Source: Candidatus Bipolaricaulota bacterium | Lineage (GTDB): Bacteria; Bipolaricaulota; Bipolaricaulia; UBA7950; UBA9294 | DNA length: 5,563 bases | Assembly: GCA_021159105.1 (NCBI GenBank) | Contig: JAGGSM010000277.1 | Coordinates: 1 to 5,563, forward strand | Reading direction: 5' to 3' | Shown here: in pieces, positions 1-5,396 of the stretch | Layout of the letters: the number at the start of each line of letters is the position of its first letter | How positions within the stretch are numbered: the stretch's first letter is position 1 | The notes under the pieces: model-generated | What the model was told of the DNA's origin: nothing | Seen by the model: only the letters and a program-made list of their open reading frames with translations | Databases searched by the model: none | Position numbers and translations under genes: made by a program

Positions 1-194
1 TCCTATCCGCTCTTTTCTCAGCAAAGACGATCGTTGGGAGGAGCGGGCATCGGCGCATCTTGCTTCCTCCCTCTGAGACAATCTCTATTCTGAGAGAAAG
101 GCGTTACTTTTCATGATGAGCGTTACCCTGGGGGGAAGAAGCGTGTTCTAACGTATTCTCTATGGCAGAGGCTTTCCCGATCCTGGTGGACCTC

Positions 195-223
195 TTGACA
201 TGCTCGTTTCTTTCTGCTATAAG
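195..223 (+). promoter_or_regulatory. Sigma-70-type promoter with extended -10
   Basis: A perfect -35 hexamer TTGACA (195-200) is followed by a 17-nt spacer and a -10 hexamer TATAAG (218-223), five of six consensus. The dinucleotide TG at 215-216, one base before the -10, makes an extended -10 element. Transcription should start near 229-231, giving an untranslated leader of about 305 nt before the binding-protein ATG. The match is much better than chance would normally give, and it points the right way for the operon. No obvious operator palindrome overlaps it. The start site itself is not proven. Confidence 0.75.
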
Positions 224-250
224 AGATAAGGTGCAAGAAGGAATTGAGCC

Positions 251-319
251 ATGAGAGACGTTCATGAGTGGTCTTTCGTCCGATCTAGGAGGAGTTTTCT
301 GAAGAGCAGGCAATCCTAA
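251..319 (+). CDS. Possible 22-codon leader peptide (upstream ORF)
   Basis: About 20 nt after the predicted transcription start, an AAGGA (238-242) lies 8 nt ahead of an ATG that opens 22 codons and ends at TAA 317-319. The second half is rich in arginine and serine (RSRRSFLKSRQS), with two consecutive AGG arginine codons. The start lies in a small inverted repeat, CATGA (250-254) with TCATG (262-266). The position just behind a strong promoter and the usable ribosome binding site fit a leader peptide of the attenuation type. I see no clear terminator/antiterminator pair directly after it, and a short ORF in about 300 nt is expected by chance. The function is unknown and its reality is uncertain. 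Confidence 0.25.
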   Translation: MRDVHEWSFVRSRRSFLKSRQS

Positions 320-367
320 CGCAGCGTTGAACTAGAGGTTGTTGCCCAAGAGCTGCAGAAGGGTGTA

Positions 368-396
368 TTGAGTCCTGTGAAATGTTTTTTTATACA
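368..396 (+). promoter_or_regulatory. Weaker candidate second promoter
   Basis: TTGAGT (368-373) and TATACA (391-396) are separated by exactly 17 nt, each matching four of six consensus positions. A start near 403 would give a shorter leader of about 130 nt that keeps the hairpins and tandem Shine-Dalgarno sequences. A T-run at 385-391 sits in the spacer. Matches of this quality are common by chance, so it is clearly weaker than the promoter at 195-223. Confidence 0.3.
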
Positions 397-411
397 GTTT
401 CTTTAGCCTGT

Positions 412-448
412 AAAGGAGGGCTTAGTTGCCCTCGACCATAAATAGGGC
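412..448 (+). promoter_or_regulatory. Leader hairpin with alternative pairing
   Basis: GAGGGC (416-421) pairs perfectly with GCCCTC (428-433) around a 6-nt loop. The segment AGGGC recurs at 444-448, so GCCCT (428-432) could pair with either copy and the two hairpins exclude each other. The first hairpin covers part of a Shine-Dalgarno-like AAAGGAGG (412-419). That sequence is 6 nt ahead of a TTG (426) opening a 17-codon frame that ends at TAA 477-479. The arrangement resembles a small RNA switch controlling translation or transcript stability. No U-run follows either hairpin, so it is not a terminator. A regulatory role is inference from pairing alone. Confidence 0.35.
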
Positions 449-462
449 CAAGATTGTGCGGG

Positions 463-472
463 AAGGAGGTGA
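463..472 (+). promoter_or_regulatory. Orphan near-perfect Shine-Dalgarno sequence
   Basis: AAGGAGGTGA complements the conserved 3' end of 16S rRNA over ten bases, longer than the site actually used by the binding-protein gene. No ATG, GTG or TTG lies at a normal distance. The nearest are TTG 486, followed at once by TGA, and GTG 488, about 18 nt beyond GGAGG. It may be a ribosome standby site or a remnant. If GTG 488 were used, the binding protein would gain 16 residues ahead of its signal peptide, which is unlikely. Confidence 0.4.
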
Positions 473-523
473 GCGGTAAGAGACGTTGTGAGTCTTGTGG
501 TTGGCAATAGAGAGCGCATTAAC

Positions 524-532
524 AAAGGAGGT
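524..532 (+). promoter_or_regulatory. Ribosome binding site of the binding-protein gene
   Basis: AAAGGAGGT lies 4 nt (counted from GGAGG) ahead of the ATG at 536. It decides the start of the solute-binding protein. The frame is open from GTG 488, but initiation at 536 places a normal lysine/arginine n-region and hydrophobic core at the very N-terminus. Confidence 0.8.
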
Positions 533-535
533 ATT

Positions 536-2113
536 ATGGTAAGGAAATTGTTTTTAGTGGCGGTGCTATTTGCTCTGTGTGCAGTGCCAGTATTCTCGCA
601 GGCAATCCCGAAAGATACACTAGTTGTAGGAGTTGACACGGGGATCATCGTTGACTTGGAACCGGCTCGCGCTTATGAAGATATCACTAATTTGGTTATT
701 TGGCAGATTTATGATAATCTCATTACATTCGAAGACACATTTAATGTAATAGAGCCAGGACTGGCAGAGAGTTGGGAAGCTTCATCTGATGGCCTGACTT
801 GGACATTCCATCTGCGCAAAGGGGCCAAGTTTCATAGTGGGAATGAGGTGACCGCAGACGCGGTTGTCTTCTCCTTCACACGAGCGCTGGCCCTTAATTT
901 CGCTCCAATCTGGATGCTCGATCAGTACATTCCGAGTGCCGAAAACGTGAAGAAGATAGACGATTACACTGTCGCTATCACTACTTCAGTTCCTCTCTCT
1001 GAGGGATTGATGGGAGCGATTATGGGTGTGCAGGGAATCTGTGCAGTACTCGATCCATCTGTGGTGGAAGCGCATAAGACTGCGGATGATCCGTGGGCGA
1101 ATAAGTGGCTCCAATTCCACGATGCCGGTTCGGGACCGTATAAACTGATCGAATGGGCACCGAATGACAGGGTTAGTATGCAGCGGTTCGATGACTACTG
1201 GGGTGGGCCAGCAAAGACGAAGAATGTGATCTTCCTAGATATTCCGGAACGAGCACAACAACGCCTAGCTCTCGAAAGCGGGACGATCGACCTTGCGTTG
1301 AACCTTCTTCCTGAAGCGATTGAAGAGTTCAAGAACGAAGAAGGGTTCAATGTCTATGAAATCCCGGCGTGGGGCATCACTTACGTAGCCATGAATTGCG
1401 GCATGAAGCCGTTCGACAATCCTCTTGTTCGCAAAGCGGTGAAGTACGCGATCAACTACGACGCGATCATTAATGGAATCATGAAGGGCGCAGCTGTAGT
1501 TGGGGAGACGTTTATTCCGGTCGGTATCCCCGGACACTTGGACGCAACTCCTTATCACCAAGACGTGCAGAAGGCGAAGGATCTACTCGCTCAGGCAGGG
1601 TATCCGGATGGCTTTACGACGCAGATTCTCTGTCAGCCGACCTCCCCGCGTCGTGAGATCGCCGCACAGGTGCAGCAAGACCTGGCTGCTGTGGGAATCA
1701 AAGCGGAGATAACCCAGCTTGTCTCAGCTCAGATGTACACTCTGTACCGTGCCCAGAAGCACAACATTATCGTTGCTGGATGGGGTGTTGATTACGGTCA
1801 TGGCGACTCTCTGGTGAAACCCTTCGCCCATTGCTGCTCCACCGGCTCGGACGCGCCTGTTCGTCAGCTTGCGTGGAGGAATATGTACTCCAACTGCGAC
1901 TTGACCGCTCTGATCGATGCAACAGAGACCGAACTTAACGAGGAAAAGAAGCTGGAGATGTACAAGCAGATCCAGCAGGTGATCCTCGATGATGGTCCGT
2001 ACGCTATCCTGTACTATCCGTTAAACCAGTATGTAGCCAATGACTCTGTGAAGGGGTTCGTCCCGATGAACAGCATCAGCTATATCAAGCTCGATAAAGT
2101 GTACAAGGAATAG
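536..2113 (+). CDS. ABC transporter solute-binding protein, peptide family 5
   Basis: This is the extracytoplasmic receptor of a peptide/opine/nickel-type ABC importer (SBP_bac_5 family). It captures the solute and delivers it to the permease pair encoded downstream. The 525-residue length is typical. Residues 1-21 are a Sec signal peptide (MVRK, hydrophobic core, likely cleavage after VFS). The cysteine at residue 15 is not in a lipobox, so the product should be soluble in a periplasm. The family signature is clear at about 76-118 (LAESW, DGLTWTFHLRKGAKFHSG, TADAVVFSF). It is followed by GSGPYKLIEW (198-207), the YWGG region near 221 and PFDNPLVRKAVKYAINYDAI (292-311). GWGVDYGHGD (415-424) occupies the region where peptide-binding relatives carry an aspartate that holds the ligand amino group; D419 is the candidate. 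A double cysteine at 433-434 is unusual. The start at 536 is chosen over GTG 488 because of the ribosome binding site and signal peptide. The exact ligand cannot be read from sequence; peptide is likely from context. Confidence 0.95.
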   Translation: MVRKLFLVAVLFALCAVPVFSQAIPKDTLVVGVDTGIIVDLEPARAYEDITNLVIWQIYDNLITFEDTFNVIEPGLAESWEASSDGLTWTFHLRKGAKFHSGNEVTADAVVFSFTRALALNFAPIWMLDQYIPSAENVKKIDDYTVAITTSVPLSEGLMGAIMGVQGICAVLDPSVVEAHKTADDPWANKWLQFHDAGSGPYKLIEWAPNDRVSMQRFDDYWGGPAKTKNVIFLDIPERAQQRLALESGTIDLALNLLPEAIEEFKNEEGFNVYEIPAWGITYVAMNCGMKPFDNPLVRKAVKYAINYDAIINGIMKGAAVVGETFIPVGIPGHLDATPYHQDVQKAKDLLAQAGYPDGFTTQILCQPTSPRREIAAQVQQDLAAVGIKAEITQLVSAQMYTLYRAQKHNIIVAGWGVDYGHGDSLVKPFAHCCSTGSDAPVRQLAWRNMYSNCDLTALIDATETELNEEKKLEMYKQIQQVILDDGPYAILYYPLNQYVANDSVKGFVPMNSISYIKLDKVYKE

Positions 2114-2135
2114 TGATTTCTCACACCTATCCGGT

Positions 2136-2173
2136 GGCCGCCTCATCGTTCGATGGGGCGGTCCTTTTGTCTT
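2136..2173 (+). terminator. Intrinsic terminator/attenuator between receptor and permease genes
   Basis: A 12-bp stem (2136-2147 with 2152-2163, two G-U pairs) closes a GTTC tetraloop and is followed by CCTTTTGTCTT. It starts 22 nt after the binding-protein stop and ends 23 nt before the permease GTG. In peptide ABC operons such a hairpin often ends most transcripts, or protects the 3' end of the receptor mRNA, so that receptor exceeds membrane subunits. I see no good promoter in the remaining gap, so readthrough probably supplies the downstream genes. The U-tract is interrupted by a G, consistent with partial termination. Confidence 0.8.
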
Positions 2174-2196
2174 ATTCACCGAAAGAGGAGAGTTAA

Positions 2197-3204
2197 GTGG
2201 GCGCGTACATAATACGGCGGCTTGGATGGATGGTTTTTGTTATATTTGGCGTGATGACACTTACTTTCTTTATAGCGCGGGTCATACCCGCTGATCCAGT
2301 GGCAGCGGTCCTTCCTAGCAGTGCCCCTCCTGAAGCAATCGAGAAGATGCGTCGCGATATGGGATTGGATAGACCAATATGGGTACAGTATGCCAAGTAT
2401 ATCAATGGGATTCTACACGGTGACCTAGGCACGTCAATCCGTACTCGAAGACCAGTCTTGGATGATCTGTTGCGCTACTTTCCCGCCACCGCAGAGTTGG
2501 CGGTCACTGCACTGTTAATGGGATCTGTCATTGGAATAGCGCTCGGACTGATCTCCGCGGTGCAGCAGGGCAAGTTTCTTGACCACTTCGGTCGCATATT
2601 CTCCATTTGGGGGCTATCCATGCCCGCGTTTTTCACAGGGCTGATGCTCATCATACTGTTCAGTCACATATTGCATTGGCTCCCTCAGTTGGGTGAGATG
2701 CCGTCATATCTTCCACGCCCGCCCAGGGTCACTGGCTTTCTCATCCTGGACACGATGATCTCCGGCAACTGGCAACTAGTGATTTCTGAGCTGCGTCATC
2801 TCATACTGCCAGCCTTCACTCTTGGATGGCTTTCCACGGCATCGATCGTACGCATCACCCGCTCTAGCATGCTGGAGGTTCTACCGGAGGAGTACATTAA
2901 GACTGCGCGGATGAAAGGACTACGAGAGTCAACGGTTGTCCTGAAGCATGCCCTGAAGAACGCGATGCTCCCAACGATCACGATCATCGGACTGCGTGTT
3001 GCCAGTCTCTTGGAGGGAGCGGTGTTGACGGAGACTGTTTTCTCTTGGCCTGGATTGGGAAGGTATGCTACCGCTTCCTTCCTCGCCGTTGATTTTTCCG
3101 CTGTTGTTGGTGTGACGATCTTCATTGCTTTTCTGTACTCGTTTGCCAATCTCGCTGTGGACCTAATCTACGGTTACCTCAACCCAAAGATTCGCTACAC
3201 TTGA
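2197..3204 (+). CDS. dppB: Peptide ABC transporter permease, DppB/OppB family
   Basis: This is the first of two inner-membrane permease subunits of a dipeptide/oligopeptide/nickel-type ABC importer. At 335 residues it has normal family length. The N-terminus (YIIRRLGWMVFVIFGVMTLTF, first membrane segment about 9-27) is typical of DppB. A periplasmic stretch with HGDLGTS (74-80) follows, then membrane segments near 100-122, 134-156, 200-220, 257-280 and 300-326. The coupling (EAA) loop that docks on the ATPase is at 231-255 (EEYIKTARMKGLRES, conserved G241). ETVFSWPGLGRY (279-290) and the end GYLNPKIRY are also characteristic. The start is GTG with GAGGAG 6 nt upstream, after the terminator-like hairpin. 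The gene is separated by only 10 nt from the next permease gene, so the two are almost certainly co-transcribed. Substrate class is inferred from family. Confidence 0.95.
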   Translation: MGAYIIRRLGWMVFVIFGVMTLTFFIARVIPADPVAAVLPSSAPPEAIEKMRRDMGLDRPIWVQYAKYINGILHGDLGTSIRTRRPVLDDLLRYFPATAELAVTALLMGSVIGIALGLISAVQQGKFLDHFGRIFSIWGLSMPAFFTGLMLIILFSHILHWLPQLGEMPSYLPRPPRVTGFLILDTMISGNWQLVISELRHLILPAFTLGWLSTASIVRITRSSMLEVLPEEYIKTARMKGLRESTVVLKHALKNAMLPTITIIGLRVASLLEGAVLTETVFSWPGLGRYATASFLAVDFSAVVGVTIFIAFLYSFANLAVDLIYGYLNPKIRYT

Positions 3205-3214
3205 AGGAAGGAAA

Positions 3215-4066
3215 ATGCTAGGAAGCATTACTTGGAGAGATTTTTCGAAACACATGGTGCGAAACCGGCTCTCACTCGTTGGCTTAGTACTGATAGCCCT
3301 TCTGTTCCTATTTGCTGCCATCGGTCCCCTCCTCGCTCCGTATAGCCCATATGCAACGGATCCGGTCAACAAATTGGAGGGCCCAAGCGGTATCCATCTA
3401 TTCGGGACGGACAACTTGGGCCGGGACATTCTGAGCCGTATCCTCTTTGGAGCGCGCATCTCAGTGACAATTGCTACCATAGTTCTTATCGTCTCTGGAG
3501 GTGTGGGGACTGCTGTTGGCATCGTCTCCGGCTATTTCGGTGGAAAAGTCGATAGTTTACTGATGCGGATTACAGACCTGTTCCTTGCCTTTCCTCGCCT
3601 CATCCTGGCGATGGCGATAGCGGCCGCTTTGGGAAGAAACTTGCAGAACGTGGTATTGGCGGTAGCGTTCACTTCGTGGACTATCTTTGCTCGCTTAGCG
3701 CGCGGTCAAGCACTCGCTGTAAAGCAGGAGGTTTATGTGGAGGCAGCACGAGCTACAGGGGCCTCGAATTTGCGTATCCTGTTTGTGCATGTCCTTCCGA
3801 TGTGCCTCAGCCCGGTGATCATCCAAGGCACGATTGCCATGGGCGGAATCATCCTCACCGTGGCCGGCCTGGGATTCATCGGCTTCGGCGCTCAGCCGCC
3901 GACCCCTGAATGGGGAGTGATGGTCTCCGACGGGCGGAACTATCTGCCCAATGCGTGGTGGGCCTGTGTCTTCCCCGGGGTGGCGATAATGTTTACGGTA
4001 TTGGGGTTCAATCTGCTTGGAGACGGGGTGCGTGACATCCTCGATCCACGCATGAGAAGCAGGTAG
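3215..4066 (+). CDS. dppC: Peptide ABC transporter permease, DppC/OppC family
   Basis: This is the second inner-membrane permease subunit and pairs with the preceding DppB-like protein. At 283 residues it is complete. It has an N-terminal cytoplasmic stretch and first membrane helix (about 20-42). The DppC hallmark FGTDNLGRDILSRILFGAR lies at 63-81, with further helices near 84-106, 123-140, 145-163, 197-225 and 250-269. The EAA coupling loop is at 173-195 (VYVEAARATGASNLRILFVHVLP), and the terminal signature spans GFGAQPPTPEWGVMVSDGR (223-241) and GDGVRDILDPRMR. ATG is preceded by AAGGAAGGA 2 nt upstream of the start region, which is close but usable. The gene lies 10 nt after dppB and 5 nt before lysA. 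No ATP-binding subunit follows, so the complex needs ATPases encoded outside this window. Confidence 0.95.
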   Translation: MLGSITWRDFSKHMVRNRLSLVGLVLIALLFLFAAIGPLLAPYSPYATDPVNKLEGPSGIHLFGTDNLGRDILSRILFGARISVTIATIVLIVSGGVGTAVGIVSGYFGGKVDSLLMRITDLFLAFPRLILAMAIAAALGRNLQNVVLAVAFTSWTIFARLARGQALAVKQEVYVEAARATGASNLRILFVHVLPMCLSPVIIQGTIAMGGIILTVAGLGFIGFGAQPPTPEWGVMVSDGRNYLPNAWWACVFPGVAIMFTVLGFNLLGDGVRDILDPRMRSR

Positions 4067-4071
4067 AGCAG

Positions 4072-5334
4072 ATGCTCAATTCTCCATTTGCTTACCAGGA
4101 CGGAAGCCTGTTCTGCGAGGGAGTTTCCCTTAATGACATCGGCCGAGAGTTTGGGACGCCTTGCTATGTGTACAGCCATGCGTGCATCGTGGAGAACTAC
4201 CGTCGCTTTGATGCTGCTTTCACATCACACCAGCATCTAATCGCTTATGCTGTTAAGGCGAACAGTAACGGTGCCATCCTACGAATTCTCGCTCGTGAAG
4301 GCAGCGGAGCCGATGTTGTATCTGTGGGGGAACTGGAGCGAGCGCGGGCCGCAGGCATCCCCCCAGACAAGATCGTGTTCGCCGGCGTGGGAAAACGCAG
4401 CGATGAGATCGAGCGCGCACTGCGAGAGGAGATCCTTCTACTGAACGTGGAGTCCATGGCGGAGATGGAACAGGTGAGCCGCATCGCCGCGAGATTGTCA
4501 CTGCACGCGCGCATTGCCATCAGGGTCAATCCAGAAGTCATCATTCACACACATCCCTACATCGCCACCGGAAGTACCGGGGATAAGTTCGGGCTTCCAG
4601 TTGCTCGCGCCATTGATGCCTACCGCCGTGCCCGCGATGACCGATCGATCGAAGCGATAGGAGCTCATATGCACATTGGGTCGCAGATCACTGACCTCTC
4701 CTCATACAGCAAAGCAGTTGAGATCATGAACGAGCTTGCACGCACTATCTCCGAAGAAGGGACTCAATTATCTTACCTTGACCTTGGTGGTGGGTTGGGG
4801 ATTTCCTACGCCGGGGATCCGGTCTCTACCCCAGACGATCTGGCAGCAACCGTGCTTCCGCTCTTGGAATGGTTCAACGGGAGGATCATCCTTGAGCCGG
4901 GAAGGTCGATCGTTGGGGATGCGGGAGTGCTTCTCACCACCGCGCTCTATTCCAAGCCTTCTTCACCCAGATCGTTCCTCATCGTCGATGCAGGGATGAA
5001 CGACTTCATCCGTCCCGCCCTGTATGGAGCACAGCACCGAGTGCTCCCTGTTAGAGAAAGAGGAAGTTCTGTGAATATAGTTGATGTTGCCGGTCCGGTC
5101 TGCGAGAGCGCGGACATCCTCGCGCATCACTGCGCGCTGCCAAAGATCGAACCGGGTGAGTTCCTGGCGATAATGGATGTCGGCGCGTACGGTTTTTCCA
5201 TGTCTTCTCGCTACAACTCCCGCCCACGGCCAGCGGAGGTGCTAGTGCGGGGAGACGAAGCCTTTCTGATACGAGAACGAGAGACAGCGGATGACTTGAC
5301 GCTGCGAGAGAGGGTTCCAAGGTTCCTCTCGTGA
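4072..5334 (+). CDS. lysA: Diaminopimelate decarboxylase
   Basis: This PLP-dependent fold-type III enzyme (EC 4.1.1.20) decarboxylates meso-2,6-diaminopimelate at its D-centre to L-lysine, the last step of lysine synthesis, in the cytoplasm. At 420 residues it has normal length. K62 in YAVKAN forms the PLP aldimine. H201 in HMHIGSQ, the glycine loop GGG 239-241 and EPGR 275-278 bind the cofactor phosphate and substrate. NDFIRPALYG (310-319) carries the DAP-contacting R314 and Y318. C344-E345 in GPVCESAD supply the dimer-interface catalytic cysteine, and Y373 lies in GAYG. These favour DAP over ornithine or arginine decarboxylases. The ATG is only 5 nt past the dppC stop with a weak ribosome site (AGCAGG), suggesting translational coupling. 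Placement in a peptide-transport operon rather than a lysine operon is unusual and hints at a salvage role, perhaps using DAP from imported murein peptides. Biosynthetic use is not excluded. Confidence 0.95.
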   Translation: MLNSPFAYQDGSLFCEGVSLNDIGREFGTPCYVYSHACIVENYRRFDAAFTSHQHLIAYAVKANSNGAILRILAREGSGADVVSVGELERARAAGIPPDKIVFAGVGKRSDEIERALREEILLLNVESMAEMEQVSRIAARLSLHARIAIRVNPEVIIHTHPYIATGSTGDKFGLPVARAIDAYRRARDDRSIEAIGAHMHIGSQITDLSSYSKAVEIMNELARTISEEGTQLSYLDLGGGLGISYAGDPVSTPDDLAATVLPLLEWFNGRIILEPGRSIVGDAGVLLTTALYSKPSSPRSFLIVDAGMNDFIRPALYGAQHRVLPVRERGSSVNIVDVAGPVCESADILAHHCALPKIEPGEFLAIMDVGAYGFSMSSRYNSRPRPAEVLVRGDEAFLIRERETADDLTLRERVPRFLS

Positions 5335-5362
5335 AGCGCGTGACTGAGCATAGGCTCGCGCT
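5335..5362 (+). promoter_or_regulatory. Intercistronic hairpin after lysA
   Basis: AGCGCG (5335-5340), directly after the lysA stop, pairs perfectly with CGCGCT (5357-5362) across a 16-nt loop. No U-run follows, so it is not an intrinsic terminator. It may affect mRNA processing or stability between lysA and the next gene. Six base pairs with a long loop are weak evidence. Confidence 0.25.
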
Positions 5363-5396
5363 CGATATTAGAATGAACAACCAAGGGGGCTAGATC

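Larger units (their letters stand above)
1..535. other. Upstream intergenic region and leader, no supported gene
   Basis: No convincing protein gene is present ahead of the binding-protein gene. The open frames here are short, lack a start with a ribosome binding site, or have no recognisable protein character. The first 76 bases can be read as the tail of a plus-strand frame ending with TGA at 74-76, or as the start of a leftward gene at 58; neither is decided. A hairpin with GGGAGGA (36-42) pairing TCCTCCC (65-71), extended by GC/GC across one bulged T, lies there. The supported content is the promoter at 195-223 and the leader elements after it. I see no tRNA, CRISPR array or insertion-sequence end, and none of the conserved core motifs of the common riboswitches I know. 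Confidence 0.7.

Noticed and set aside
162..254. 30-codon plus-strand ORF starting ATG 162 and overlapping ATG 251
   Set aside because: It has no ribosome binding site and runs through the best promoter, so translation is unlikely.
104..313. 69-codon minus-strand open frame in the upstream region
   Set aside because: No recognisable domain or protein-like pattern, and it lies across the promoter and leader; best taken as chance.
371..391. Terminator at the T-run 385-391
   Set aside because: No GC-rich stem directly precedes the run of seven T.
224..400. Lysine riboswitch or T-box suggested by the lysA context
   Set aside because: Only a short stretch near 224-239 resembles the lysine riboswitch start; the other conserved blocks and the T-box core GGUACCGCG are not visible. 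The leader also precedes the receptor gene, not lysA.
488..535. N-terminal extension of the binding protein from GTG 488
   Set aside because: It would place 16 polar residues ahead of the signal peptide; the ATG at 536 has its own strong ribosome binding site.
2796..3149. Minus-strand and alternate-frame open frames inside the permease, receptor and lysA genes
   Set aside because: They overlap strongly supported genes in other frames and show no family motifs.
5351..5396. Promoter for the enolase-superfamily gene (TAGAAT at 5369-5374)
   Set aside because: No -35-like hexamer at a suitable distance upstream.
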